A DNA stretch of 64,000 nucleotides from CAVYOE01 sp963770155 (GTDB lineage Bacteria > Actinomycetota > Thermoleophilia > Solirubrobacterales > 70-9): assembly GCA_963770155.1 (NCBI GenBank), contig CAVYOE010000001.1:1612001-1676000 (forward strand), in the 5' to 3' direction. This document shows, in pieces, positions 17,911 through 27,849 of this stretch. How positions within the stretch are numbered: the stretch's first letter is position 1; every line of letters starts with the position of its first letter. The notes beneath the pieces were generated by a model. That model ran no database searches. It worked only from the letters and a program-made list of their open reading frames with translations, and was not told the DNA's origin. The position numbers and the translations under genes are program-made.

Positions 17911-17919
17911 CCCCGCGGG

Positions 17920-17925
17920 TACGCT
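17920..17925 (+). promoter_or_regulatory. TACGCT -10-like box, leaderless type
   Basis: TACGCT ends exactly 6 nt before the GTG of the VOC-family gene at 17932, in the short gap after the preceding stop. No Shine-Dalgarno sequence is present. Confidence 0.45.
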
Positions 17926-17931
17926 GCGGCC

Positions 17932-18291
17932 GTGCTCCACCACGTCTCGATCGAGGTCCATCCGGACGAGGCCGAGGCGTGTGCGGACGGCTGGGAGCTG
18001 CTCGGCTTCAAGCGGATCGAGACGCCTGAGGAGCTCGGGGGCTACGTCACCTGGCTCGAGCGGAGAGGGACCCAGATCCACCTGATCCACTCCGAGCAGC
18101 CGACGATCCCGCAGCTCGGCCACCCGGCGGTCGCGGTCGAAGACTTCGAGGCAACCTTTGCCGCGCTCGCCGATGCGGGGCTCGAACCCGAGCGCCATCG
18201 CGAGCTCTGGGGCGAACCGCGCGCCTTTGTCGTCCTCCCCGGCGGGCACCGGGTCGAGCTGATGGCGGCGCCGCCCGCGGCCCCGTCGTAG
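17932..18291 (+). CDS. VOC (glyoxalase/dioxygenase superfamily) protein
   Basis: 119-residue vicinal-oxygen-chelate fold protein: first half LHHVSIEVHPDEAEACADGW, where the HHVSIEV His is a potential metal ligand, then LLGFKRIETP; second half QLGHPAVAVEDFEATFAALA and AFVVLPGGHRVELM. The length equals one VOC unit with two beta-alpha-beta-beta-beta modules. Metal-dependent lyase, dioxygenase or resistance roles are possible; nothing in the sequence fixes the substrate. The start is a GTG with a TACGCT box 6 nt upstream, suggesting a leaderless transcript. Confidence 0.8.
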   Translation: MLHHVSIEVHPDEAEACADGWELLGFKRIETPEELGGYVTWLERRGTQIHLIHSEQPTIPQLGHPAVAVEDFEATFAALADAGLEPERHRELWGEPRAFVVLPGGHRVELMAAPPAAPS

Positions 18292-18294
18292 GAT
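18289..18294 (+). promoter_or_regulatory. TAGGAT -10-like box, leaderless type
   Basis: TAGGAT overlaps the stop of the VOC gene and ends 7 nt before GTG 18302. This favours 18302 over the ATG at 18293 as the next start. Confidence 0.4.
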
Positions 18295-18301
18295 GGGGAT
18301 C

Positions 18302-18787
18302 GTGGAGGCGATGGTCGATGATCTCCCCGTCGAGGTACGCGAATTCGCTGACGCGTACCACGCCCACGACCCCGAGGCAATGGTCGGTTTTTATGCGCCC
18401 GACGCCGTTTTCAATTTCCCCGGCATCCAGCTTCGGGGGAGAGATCAGATCAAGGAGCTGTGGGCTGGATGGTTCGAGGCGTTCCCCGACGTCAAGAGCG
18501 AGTGGCTGCCGACGATGGGGCGGCCCGGCACCACAGCTCTTCATTGGGAGGAGAGCGGCACCCACCTCGGCAAGCTCAACGTCGCGGGGTTCAATCTTCC
18601 GGCGAGCGGCAAGCGCCTGTGCTGGCGCGGGGTCTCGGTCTACGTCCAGGGAGAAGAAGGGTTCGAGTCGGTCACTTATTACGTCGACCGCTTCAAACTG
18701 GCATTGCAGCTGATGACGCCGCGGACTTTCCCCGGGATGCTTCGAGCCGGCGTCAAGCTTCTTCGCGAAGAGCGGCAAAACAGCTGA
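18302..18787 (+). CDS. SnoaL/NTF2-like protein (fourth in the window)
   Basis: 161-residue protein with a SnoaL-like polyketide cyclase pattern: EVREFADAYHAHDPEAMVGF, then YAPDAVFNFPG, the LRGRDQIKELWAGWFEAFPD helix, and strands with TTALHWEESGTHLG and a conserved-looking WRGVSVY. A C-terminal amphipathic extension (FKLALQLMTPRTFPGMLRAG) makes it longer than the family norm of ~130. GTG 18302 is preferred because a TAGGAT box lies 7 nt upstream; ATG 18293 would add three residues. Similar in kind to the three SnoaL genes within nuo, but not adjacent to them. Confidence 0.75.
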   Translation: MEAMVDDLPVEVREFADAYHAHDPEAMVGFYAPDAVFNFPGIQLRGRDQIKELWAGWFEAFPDVKSEWLPTMGRPGTTALHWEESGTHLGKLNVAGFNLPASGKRLCWRGVSVYVQGEEGFESVTYYVDRFKLALQLMTPRTFPGMLRAGVKLLREERQNS

Positions 18788-18808
18788 CCTGCGCGCCGGG
18801 GCCGCCGC

Positions 18809-18814
18809 TAGGCT
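18809..18814 (+). promoter_or_regulatory. TAGGCT -10-like box, leaderless type
   Basis: TAGGCT ends 8 nt before GTG 18823, the start of the ThyX-like gene. The intergenic gap is 35 nt and has no ribosome binding site. Confidence 0.45.
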
Positions 18815-18822
18815 GAGCGCCC

Positions 18823-19572
18823 GTGCGCTACCCGGTCGAACAGTTCACCCCGGAGGAGCAGCAGCTCCTCCGCCCCCACTTCACAAACCTCGACCGGCCG
18901 GTGTTCGCGCTCGTCAACCTGCCGGAGACGGTCAAGGGCGCGATGTTCGCCCGCTACTCCCGCTATGCCGGGACGGTGAGGCGCCTCTTCCTCGAGGAGT
19001 TCGCCGAGGACGCCCCTACCGGCGGCCGCCCCTTCGACGGCGAGGAAGGTGAGCGTGCCGCCCGCCTCTACACCAATGTCTTTCTCGGCTACGGCGACGA
19101 TTCGATCGCACAGGTCGGCGGCGCCCACATCGCCTGTGAATGGGTCTCGAACATCCTCACCAAGGTCCTGCAGCGTGGCCGGCTCGCCGCCTACCTGGAG
19201 CAGTCGACCCGCTACATCCCGTACGACCAGAAGATGTCGGTGGACGGAGGCCGGGAGGAATACCGCTACTACCGTGACGACGAGCTCGGGCCGGAATTCG
19301 GGACCGCGATGGACGAGCTCTTCTCGGTCTATTCCGGAACCCTGGAGGCCGTGCAGGCCTGGGCCGCCGAGCGCTGGCCGCGCGGGGACGACGAGCCCGA
19401 GAAGGCCTGGCAGAGCTCGATCCGCGCCAAGGCCCTCGACCTCTGCCGCGGTCTTTTGCCCGCAGCCACCTTGAGCCACGTCGGCATCTTTGCCTCGGGC
19501 CAAGCCTACGAGCAGCTGCTTCTGCGGATGCTCGCCTCCCCCTTCCCGAAGCGCGCGAGTTCGCCGGCATGA
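18823..19572 (+). CDS. ThyX-like double-domain protein, N-terminal half (frameshift at ~19550)
   Basis: The first ~243 residues match the fold of FAD-dependent thymidylate synthase ThyX. Motif evidence: YGDDSIAQVGGAHIACEWVS (~90-110), equivalent to the ThyX segment before the active site, and QRGRLAAYLEQSTRYIPY (117-134), which is the RHRx7S ThyX motif with the His replaced by Gly (R118-G-R120, S128). The last seven codons before the stop are out of frame: restoring one G in ttcccgaagcg continues as PEAREFAG into the next entry. So this is one gene of ~535 codons with a one-base deletion or a sequencing error. GTG start behind a TAGGCT box. Confidence 0.75.
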   Translation: MRYPVEQFTPEEQQLLRPHFTNLDRPVFALVNLPETVKGAMFARYSRYAGTVRRLFLEEFAEDAPTGGRPFDGEEGERAARLYTNVFLGYGDDSIAQVGGAHIACEWVSNILTKVLQRGRLAAYLEQSTRYIPYDQKMSVDGGREEYRYYRDDELGPEFGTAMDELFSVYSGTLEAVQAWAAERWPRGDDEPEKAWQSSIRAKALDLCRGLLPAATLSHVGIFASGQAYEQLLLRMLASPFPKRASSPA

Positions 19573-20429
19573 TTCTCGAGGAGCTGAAGCTGGTGATGCC
19601 GAGCTTCGTCGCCCGGGTCGACCGGCCCGACCGCGGCGGCGAGTGGATCACTTACCTGGAGCGGCGCCGCGAAGCGACCGAGCGATGGGTCGAGCGACTC
19701 GGGCTCGACCGGCGGAGCACGGCGGACGCCCCCTCGGTCGAACTGATCGACATCGAGGGGAACGAGGAGGAACTGCTTGCCGCCTCCCTGTTCGAGTCTT
19801 CTGGCGCGTCGGAGACCGAGATCCGCGAGCGGCTGCAGACCCTGCCCCCCGACGAGCAGGCCGAGGCGATCGCCGACCTCGCCGGCGAGCGGGCAAACCG
19901 GCGCCATCGGCCTGGCCGCGGCTGGGAAGCGATCCGGTACCGGTTCGAGATCGTCTCTGACTACGGCGGCTTCCGCGACCTGCAGCGCCACCGGATGCTC
20001 ACCTGCCAGTGGCAGCGGCTCTCGCCGGACCTGGGGGCCGGCGTGCCAGAGGAGGTCAGGGAGGCGGGTGCGGGTGGCGAATACGACCGGGCACTGGAGC
20101 TCTCCCGGAACGAGTTCGAGCGGCTGGAGGACGGCGGCCTGACCGAGGCCGCGCCCTACGCCCTCTGCCTCGGTTACAGGATCCGCTATGTCCTCGACTT
20201 GAACGCGCGTGAAGCAATGCACCTGATCGAGCTTCGCTCTGGCCGCGAGGGGCACCCGACGTATCGCGCCGTCGCCCAGGCGATGCACGAGCGGATCGCG
20301 GCCGTCCATCCGGCAATCGCCGCAGCGATGACCCACGTCGATTCGAGCCGCGAGCCACGCCTCGAGCGGATCCTCTCGGAGATCCGCACGCACCGGAAAC
20401 GGGTCGCGTTAGGGTCGGCGAATGGCTAG
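19569..20429 (+). CDS. ThyX-like double-domain protein, C-terminal half (frameshifted from the previous entry)
   Basis: 286-codon frame that continues the ThyX-like protein after the frame break at ~19550. The in-frame sequence begins upstream of the ATG at 19569, so that ATG is probably not a true start. A second ThyX-like unit is visible: WEAIRYRFEIVSDYGGFRDL, then QRHRMLTCQWQRLSPD, a variant of the RHRx7S motif with the His kept but the Ser spaced two residues later. The tail is SRNEFERLEDGG..., YRIRYVLDLNAREAMHLIEL (the conserved C-terminal helix of ThyX with NAREAMH) and EGHPTYR. Whether this double protein makes dTMP is unproven: each unit lacks part of the canonical motif. Confidence 0.75.
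   Translation: MILEELKLVMPSFVARVDRPDRGGEWITYLERRREATERWVERLGLDRRSTADAPSVELIDIEGNEEELLAASLFESSGASETEIRERLQTLPPDEQAEAIADLAGERANRRHRPGRGWEAIRYRFEIVSDYGGFRDLQRHRMLTCQWQRLSPDLGAGVPEEVREAGAGGEYDRALELSRNEFERLEDGGLTEAAPYALCLGYRIRYVLDLNAREAMHLIELRSGREGHPTYRAVAQAMHERIAAVHPAIAAAMTHVDSSREPRLERILSEIRTHRKRVALGSANG
20410..20415 (+). promoter_or_regulatory. TAGGGT -10-like box, leaderless type
   Basis: TAGGGT lies inside the end of the ThyX-like gene and ends 6 nt before ATG 20422 of the cupredoxin gene. Confidence 0.4.
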
Positions 20430-21201
20430 GGCAAGGCAGCAGTCGTGGTTGCTGGGCATCGCCTCGATGGTGCTCGCGGCGCTGATCGCCCCGACGCCGC
20501 TAGTCGCCCAGGAAAACCCACCTTCGCCAGTTCCAGCGTTTGCACCTGCAGACGAAGCAGTTGGTCCCCCGGCGGGATCGCAGGGGGCCCCGACCGACCC
20601 GGCAGCCGGCACCACCACCGCGCAGGCTCCCCCTCCCCCGCCGAGCCAGGGCGCCGAGGTGACCAGCTCGCGGGTGATCGCGACCACAGCCGCCAGCAAG
20701 ACGGTCTCGGTCGGCGACAACTTCTACATGCCGAAGACGATCTCGCTCACGGCCGGGGACACGGTCAAGTGGACCAACGACGGACAGGCGCCGCACACCG
20801 CCACCGCCGAGGACGGCAGCTTCGACACGGGCATCTTCGACCCCGGCCAGAGCCGCTCGCAGAAGTTCACCTCGCCGGGCACCATCGCCTACTACTGCAC
20901 CGTCCACGGCAAGGTCCAGTCGGGAACGATCAAGGTCGAGGCCGCGGCCGGCGGCGGCACCGGCGGAAACAAAAAAGGCAGTGGCAGCTCGGGGAAAGCC
21001 AACGGCGATAGTGCAGGGTCGAGCGGGAGCGGACAGACCGAGGCCTCCGCGGTCAACTCCGCGGACGCGGCAGGCAACGAGAGCAAGCTGCCGGCGACGG
21101 GCTCCGAGACCCTCGCGCTTGCGATCTCCGGCCTGCTTCTGCTCGCCGCCGGGCTGATCGCGGCCCGCCACCATGCGGGCCGCCCGCCGCTAAAGCCCTA
21201 G
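20422..21201 (+). CDS. LPXTG-anchored cupredoxin (blue copper protein)
   Basis: 259-residue secreted protein. Signal peptide at 1-30 (hydrophobic LLGIASMVLAALIAPTPLVAQ), a Pro/Ala-rich spacer (32-80), then a plastocyanin/amicyanin-like domain (~93-172) with copper ligands H125 (APHTA), C159 and H162 (YYCTVHGKVQ). The axial ligand position is Q166, where relatives usually have Met. A Gly/Ser/Lys-rich stalk leads to LPATG (223-227), a hydrophobic helix and a short basic end, a sortase substrate. It likely displays an electron carrier or copper binder on the cell wall. It overlaps the ThyX-like gene by 8 nt and the convergent protease gene by 4 nt. Confidence 0.88.
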   Translation: MARARQQSWLLGIASMVLAALIAPTPLVAQENPPSPVPAFAPADEAVGPPAGSQGAPTDPAAGTTTAQAPPPPPSQGAEVTSSRVIATTAASKTVSVGDNFYMPKTISLTAGDTVKWTNDGQAPHTATAEDGSFDTGIFDPGQSRSQKFTSPGTIAYYCTVHGKVQSGTIKVEAAAGGGTGGNKKGSGSSGKANGDSAGSSGSGQTEASAVNSADAAGNESKLPATGSETLALAISGLLLLAAGLIAARHHAGRPPLKP

Positions 21202-22205
21202 CGGCGGCGCTTCGAGAACTTCTTCTTCACCTTCTTGATGCACTTCTTGCGGGCGCGGCCGAACCTGTCCTCCTGACAGCCGCAGATCGCGCGTGACTTG
21301 CGCTTCTTCCGGCTGCTGCCCGTGATCAGGAGGCACCGGTCGCCGCCGGAGCCGATCACGTCGCCCGGGTCGCCGCTGGTGTTAACGCCGTTCTGAACAA
21401 AGCCCTGAAGCGGCTCGCTGCCGATGCGCGCGTAGACGCCCGATGCGTTCGGCCGCGCACAGCCGGCGCCGAAGCTGACAACGCCGGCCAGCCGAACGGC
21501 CCCGCCCTCGCCGCCGAAGGCGGGAACAGTGAGCGGACCGCCCGAGTCGCCCTGGCAGGCGTCGGTGCCGCCCTGAGGAAGTCCGGCACAGACCATGAGC
21601 AAATCGTTGAAGGCCGAGCCGTACTGGAACTGGCAGGTGGGGTCGGCGACGATCGGAACGCTGGTGGCCTTGAGTAGCTGACTGCCTTGCGGGTCGCCTT
21701 CGAACTGGGCACCCCAGCCGCTCACGGTCGATACATCCCCTTGGCGCCACAGGCGCGCCTCGTCAGGGCCGGCGAGCTTGATCGGCGTGCCGAAGTTGGC
21801 CGGAATCGCGTCAACCGTCTGCAGCAGCGCCACGTCGTAGCCGCCGTCGGACCCCGCCGCCGGTGAGTAGCTCGGGTGGGCGAGGACATTCTCGATCAGG
21901 GTGGTGAAGCCGCCGACGTCCTTGTCGCTGGAGCCGGCATTGATGCCGTCACCGAGCTGGAACGGGGAAGGACTGAAGACGCAGTGAGCCGCGGTCAGGA
22001 TGATCCGCGGCCGGATGATCGACCCGCCGCAGTAGTGGGGCTGGCCGGGGATCGAGTTCGAGTAGATCGAGACCTGCCAAGGATGGCTGGTGATCGGGGT
22101 CGTGCCGCCGCCCACGATTTTGTGCTCGTAGTTGGCCGCCGCCGGTGCCGCGCTGATCGAAAGCGCGCCAAGGGCCAGCGCCAATCCCAGAAACCTCCTG
22201 TGCAT
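21198..22205 (-). CDS. Secreted trypsin-like serine protease with Lys-rich tail
   Basis: 335-residue S1 family protease. Signal peptide 1-25 (ends APAAAN), then the IVGGG start of the mature chain (30-34). Catalytic triad: H74 in TAAHC, D124 in YDVALL, S221 in GDSGGP. D215 six residues before the Ser is the trypsin-type pocket acid, so cleavage after Lys/Arg is expected. The protease domain ends near 275; a C-terminal segment with four Cys and clusters such as SSRKKRKS and KKCIKKVKKK follows. The activation site after residue ~29 has no long propeptide. ATG at 22205 is preceded by aggaggg. Confidence 0.9.
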   Translation of the reverse strand: MHRRFLGLALALGALSISAAPAAANYEHKIVGGGTTPITSHPWQVSIYSNSIPGQPHYCGGSIIRPRIILTAAHCVFSPSPFQLGDGINAGSSDKDVGGFTTLIENVLAHPSYSPAAGSDGGYDVALLQTVDAIPANFGTPIKLAGPDEARLWRQGDVSTVSGWGAQFEGDPQGSQLLKATSVPIVADPTCQFQYGSAFNDLLMVCAGLPQGGTDACQGDSGGPLTVPAFGGEGGAVRLAGVVSFGAGCARPNASGVYARIGSEPLQGFVQNGVNTSGDPGDVIGSGGDRCLLITGSSRKKRKSRAICGCQEDRFGRARKKCIKKVKKKFSKRRR

Positions 22206-22247
22206 TCCCGTCCCTCCTGGTCGTACTCGGATTCGCGGGAAGTCTAG

Positions 22248-22253
22248 TAGCTT
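22248..22253 (+). promoter_or_regulatory. TAGCTT -10-like box, leaderless type
   Basis: TAGCTT ends 6 nt before ATG 22260 of acs, in a 54-nt divergent gap shared with the protease gene. Confidence 0.45.
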
Positions 22254-22259
22254 CGCGGC

Positions 22260-24221
<1,962 letters not shown>

Positions 24222-24227
24222 CCACGC

Positions 24228-26123
24228 TTACTTCTTCTTCTTCCGCTTCCTCTTCACGCACTTCTTCTTTTTCTTGCCACGCTTGGTCTTGACCTTCTTC
24301 AGCTTGAACCCCTTGCGGCACTTCTTGGCCTGAGCCGGGGGCCGGGGTGCAATCGCGTTGAGGTCGGTCTCGCAGGCGATCAGCGAATCGATAGCCCCGT
24401 CGGCGCGATAACCGTCAGAACCCACGCCGCAGTCGAGCAGATCCGCGGCACCGTCGACGCCGAGCAGCGTGTCGGCGCCCGAGCCGCCGCAGACGAAGTC
24501 AGCGCCGCCGGCGCCATCGAGGGTGTCGTCTCCCGCGGATCCGACGATCACATCGACCGCTGCGGTGCCGGTGAACAGATCGTTGCCCGGTCCGGTGACT
24601 CGGGTCGGTGACAGGCCCCCGCACGTGACGACCTCGAACGAGCCGGCGTCGCAAGCGGAACCGAAGGGCCGTTCGGCCCCGCGCTGATCGACCGCCATGG
24701 AGGTCGTGCCGTCAATGTCCTTACAGGCCGAGGCGGGAACGGCATCGATCGCGTCGCTGCTGGGGAACAGCTCGCGGACCTGGGTTGGCGAGCCTGCAAC
24801 GAACGCCAGGTTCGCGAGGCTGGTGGTCGCGTTGGGAAGATCGTCATCGGGGCCCGCACCGACGCAGCTCGTGCCGGCGTCGACGTTGAACGCATCCGCA
24901 GTGAACCCGGCTCCCGTGCACCCGGTGCCGCTGCCCTCCTGGATGATCGTCCCCCGTAGCTCCACCGTCCCTCCTCCGGACACGCCCACCTCCGTGTCGC
25001 CCGCGCCGGCATTTACGGCAACGGTCGAATGGACGAGCTTGACCGCGGTGCTGGCCGCGACCTCGAGGCCTCCCGCCGGTGTTCCGGCCGCTGCCGCGGG
25101 GGGAACGTTGCCGGAGATGGTCGAGTTGACAATGTCGAGGCTGCCCCCGATGCTCGCCACCCGGATCCCGGTCCCCGACGAGGCGGAGGTCCCCACGGTG
25201 TCATTGCCGGAGACGGTGCTCCCCCGGATCGTCACCTGGGCGCCCGAGACAGGGATCGAGATGCCGCCACCGGACACGCTGTCCGCAGACTCGGTGGCGG
25301 TGCTGTGATTGTTGTCGATGGTCGAGTTGGTGATCGAGCTGATGCCGGTTCCGAGGGCGATGCCGCCGCCGTTGAATGAGTCGAAGACGGCATCGGCCGC
25401 CTGCGTCACCGTGTTGTCAGAGACGAGGCTGCGTTCGATCGAGGTCGGCGCGCTGGAGACGATTCCGCCGCCGGCAGCGGTGCCGGCGTTGTCGGTGCCC
25501 GCCGTGTTGCCGCTGATAAAGGCGTTGGTGATCTTCAGGGGTAAGCCGGCACCCTTCGATACTGCGCCGCCGGAGATCCCCGCATCGTTACCCGTGAGGA
25601 TGCTGGTGCCGATGATCGTCAGCGCCCCGGCAGCTGCCTGAATGCCACCGCCGCTGGACCCGCCGGCGTTGCCGTCCTGGATCCAGGCCGTATCGACGGT
25701 CGCGGGCGCAGTCGCGATGAAGTCGAGGACCCGGTCGTTGTCGCCACCGTCGATCACGTCGCCGGGAAGGCCGAAGACGCCGATATCCCCCTGGATCACC
25801 ACGCCGGCATCGGCTGTGCCGAAGTCGAGGTCGCCTTCGAGGTTGTCGTCGGGGGTCCCGTCCACACCCCCGGTCAGCTGGTAGGTGCCGAAGGTATCGA
25901 GGCTGATCACGTCGACGTTCCCTGCCTCGCCATCCGCACAGTCGTTGACGTTGCTGTTCGCCTGGGATGAGGTGACCGCCTCGCGCAGCGAGCAGTTGCC
26001 GTCACCGGCGTTGAGGGTGTCCCCGGTGATGTTGACCGAGATCGTCGCCGCGTTCGCAGGAGCGGCCGACAACGCTAGCCCGACCACCGCCAGCACACCT
26101 GCGATCCCAGGTCTCCCCTTCAT
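24228..26123 (-). CDS. Secreted beta-helix protein with CSLREA domain, RTX-like repeats and Lys-rich tail
   Basis: 631 residues from ATG 26123. The frame is open 23 codons further up, but a signal peptide begins exactly here (RPGIAGVLAVVGLALSAAPANA). The CSLREA motif (GDGNCSLREAV) follows at once, then a long right-handed beta-helix region rich in Gly/Ser/Asn/Thr with repeats such as SIERSLVSDN, SITNSTIDNN and SLDIVNSTISGN. Near the C-terminus are RTX-type calcium repeats (GSAGDDTLDGAGGADFVCGG). It ends in a KKCRKGFKLKK...KKCVKRKRKKKK tail. Likely exported and retained at the surface; the role could be adhesion or polysaccharide binding. Confidence 0.83.
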   Translation of the reverse strand: MKGRPGIAGVLAVVGLALSAAPANAATISVNITGDTLNAGDGNCSLREAVTSSQANSNVNDCADGEAGNVDVISLDTFGTYQLTGGVDGTPDDNLEGDLDFGTADAGVVIQGDIGVFGLPGDVIDGGDNDRVLDFIATAPATVDTAWIQDGNAGGSSGGGIQAAAGALTIIGTSILTGNDAGISGGAVSKGAGLPLKITNAFISGNTAGTDNAGTAAGGGIVSSAPTSIERSLVSDNTVTQAADAVFDSFNGGGIALGTGISSITNSTIDNNHSTATESADSVSGGGISIPVSGAQVTIRGSTVSGNDTVGTSASSGTGIRVASIGGSLDIVNSTISGNVPPAAAAGTPAGGLEVAASTAVKLVHSTVAVNAGAGDTEVGVSGGGTVELRGTIIQEGSGTGCTGAGFTADAFNVDAGTSCVGAGPDDDLPNATTSLANLAFVAGSPTQVRELFPSSDAIDAVPASACKDIDGTTSMAVDQRGAERPFGSACDAGSFEVVTCGGLSPTRVTGPGNDLFTGTAAVDVIVGSAGDDTLDGAGGADFVCGGSGADTLLGVDGAADLLDCGVGSDGYRADGAIDSLIACETDLNAIAPRPPAQAKKCRKGFKLKKVKTKRGKKKKKCVKRKRKKKK

Positions 26124-26195
26124 CCACCTTCGATGGTACTCCTCCCCCGGCGGTGGTGGATCTGCTTTCGGCGCTTCCGTTTCTTTCGCCACTGC

Positions 26196-26345
26196 CTAGC
26201 CCGCTAGCCGCAGTGTTCCGCTGCCGTCTGCGGAATCGGCACGCTTCCCGCCGAGCGCCTGACGGGCGACGTATTTCCAGACCCCGCCCACGTAGCGCGC
26301 CTCCTCGACGTGGCCGAAACCGCCCGTCGTGGTGATGGTCGGCTC
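26196..26345 (-). other. In-frame open remnant after the membrane-protein stop (possible gene fragment)
   Basis: Directly after the TAG of the upstream membrane-protein gene the same frame stays open for 49 codons with coding-like codon use, including GGFGHVEEARYVGGVWKYVA, then ends at TAG. There is no start codon or ribosome binding site of its own. It could be the remains of a gene 3' end, or the true end of the upstream protein with a stop created by mutation or error. The remaining ~70 bases up to 26123 show only the leader of the beta-helix gene. Confidence 0.3.
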
Positions 26346-27290
26346 CTAGTTCCTGCGCTTGCGCTTCTTCCGCCGCTGGCCCTGGGTCTCGCCGGACTGC
26401 TCGTCTTTCTCTGACCCTTCCTCTGGGAGCGGCGGCTCCGAGATCTCCCTGCCGCTGCCCTCCACGGCATCGGTCTCGCCCGGTTCCGCTTTCGCGGCAT
26501 CGTCGGAATCACCGCCGGCATCACCTGGTTTTGGCCACGGGATCGACCGCCCCGCCTCCCAGGCCGGCGGCCTCCCGCCTGGCAGCCAGCCGCCGATCAT
26601 CGTCCCTACATATAGGAGCCAGAGCATGGTCATGAACACGCCCAGGCCGGAGAACGGCGGCAAGACTATGAGCACGCCGAGCGCCATCGCCAGCGTTCCC
26701 ATGAAGCGCGTCAGAAGCCCGGTCCTCATCGCCCAGAGCCCGGTGTAGAGGAGCCCGAGGCCGAGCGCGAGGAATCCCGGCAGGCCGAAGGCCTGGGCAA
26801 AGACGAAGGTGCCCTGATCCTCACGGGTGTCGTCGGCGCGTTCCTCCCGAGCGTCCTCGTCCTCGGCGGGGCGATCCACCTCGGCGCCGGACTCGGCCGC
26901 GGGCTGGGGGCTTTCGTCGACGAATTCGGAGGCGGCGCTGTCGAGTGCCACCGCCGAGAGCAGCAACGAGATCGCGGTGAGCGCACAGCCGACCGGGATC
27001 AGCCAGAAGAAAGGCTCCCGGACCTGGCTTTCGCGCGAGGCGGCCGCCCTGAACAGGTAGGCGAGCGGAACCCCGATCAGGATGAACGTCAGTGCCCGCA
27101 GGAAGCTCGGAAGCCAGTTCGAGTTGATCGGGTCGTCGTTGACGATCGCGAGCAGGTCGGCGGTGCTGTTTGAATCGACGTCCGAGAGCGCCGAGCTCGC
27201 GACTATGCCGCTGACCACGAACGCGACCACGGCGACCCAGCAGGCCAGCGCAACCGGCCGGGCGAAGCGGCTTTCGCGTTCGAGGGCCAA
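26346..27290 (-). CDS. Membrane protein of unknown function with charged loops
   Basis: 314 residues with about six hydrophobic helices: ~14-36, ~60-82, ~95-118, ~165-185, ~190-210 and ~214-235. Between the third and fourth helices is a very acidic loop (AEVDRPAEDEDAREERADD), and the last ~75 residues are a hydrophilic acidic region ending in RRKKRKRRN. The general layout resembles uncharacterised six-helix membrane proteins; no catalytic motif is seen. It is divergent from the ACT gene with only 20 nt between them, so the two promoters overlap each other's 5' ends. Confidence 0.7.
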   Translation of the reverse strand: MALERESRFARPVALACWVAVVAFVVSGIVASSALSDVDSNSTADLLAIVNDDPINSNWLPSFLRALTFILIGVPLAYLFRAAASRESQVREPFFWLIPVGCALTAISLLLSAVALDSAASEFVDESPQPAAESGAEVDRPAEDEDAREERADDTREDQGTFVFAQAFGLPGFLALGLGLLYTGLWAMRTGLLTRFMGTLAMALGVLIVLPPFSGLGVFMTMLWLLYVGTMIGGWLPGGRPPAWEAGRSIPWPKPGDAGGDSDDAAKAEPGETDAVEGSGREISEPPLPEEGSEKDEQSGETQGQRRKKRKRRN

Positions 27291-27298
27291 GGCGCGCG

Positions 27299-27304
27299 TA
27301 TCTT
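27299..27304 (+). promoter_or_regulatory. TATCTT -10-like box, leaderless type
   Basis: TATCTT ends 6 nt before GTG 27311. It occupies the 20-nt gap between two divergent genes, which leaves no room for a ribosome binding site. Confidence 0.45.
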
Positions 27305-27310
27305 AGGTGC

Positions 27311-27844
27311 GTGAGCCACTACGCAGTCAGCGCCGTTGGGCGGGACCGGCCAGGAATCGTCGCCGCGATCACCCGCGCCCTGCTGGAGCTGGAGGGCAAC
27401 GTCGAGGACTCCCGCATGTCGATCCTCCGGGGCCAGTTCGCGGTGATGCTGATCGTCGCGGTCCCGGACGGGGTCGAGCGCGACCGGCTCGAGTCGGACC
27501 TAGAGCCGGTGCGGAAGGAGCTCGGTCTAGACGCCTTGACCGTGGCATCCGTCGCCGAGTTCGACGACTCGGGGCCGGAGGCAACTCACGTTCTCAGCGT
27601 CTACGGCGCGGACCATCCCGGGATCGTGCACGCGGTCTCCGCCGAATTGGCCGAGCGGGGGATCTCGATCACCGACCTGGAGACCAAGCTTGCCGGCGAG
27701 GTCGAGAAGCCTCTCTACGTGATGCTGATGGAGATCGCCGCCGGCGATGCTGACGAGGGCGAGCTGCGGGAAGCGCTGGAGGGGGTCGGCTCCGAGGCGG
27801 GGGTCGAGGTCAGCCTGCGCGAGCTCGACACCGAAGCCCTCTAG
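27311..27844 (+). CDS. Tandem ACT-domain protein (GcvR-like)
   Basis: 177 residues made of two ACT domains. The first (4-~75) has YAVSAVGRDRPGIVAAITRA; the second (~92-170) has HVLSVYGADHPGIVHAVSAE. The GxDxPGIV pattern in both is typical of ligand-binding ACT loops. The organisation matches glycine-cleavage regulator GcvR-type proteins, which bind amino acids or partner proteins in the cytoplasm. There is no catalytic or DNA-binding domain. GTG start behind a TATCTT box; 5 nt before def, so co-transcription is likely. Confidence 0.85.
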   Translation: MSHYAVSAVGRDRPGIVAAITRALLELEGNVEDSRMSILRGQFAVMLIVAVPDGVERDRLESDLEPVRKELGLDALTVASVAEFDDSGPEATHVLSVYGADHPGIVHAVSAELAERGISITDLETKLAGEVEKPLYVMLMEIAAGDADEGELREALEGVGSEAGVEVSLRELDTEAL

Positions 27845-27849
27845 CGCCA

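Noticed and set aside
19530..19575. Programmed -1 frameshift in the ThyX-like gene
   Set aside because: No canonical X_XXY_YYZ slippery heptamer fits the zero frame at the junction and no clear downstream hairpin is seen. A one-base deletion (ccgg to ccg) is simpler.
24228..26123. CRISPR-like or satellite DNA repeats in the beta-helix gene
   Set aside because: The repetition is at the protein level (Gly/Asn/Ser strands). The DNA units are neither identical nor evenly spaced.
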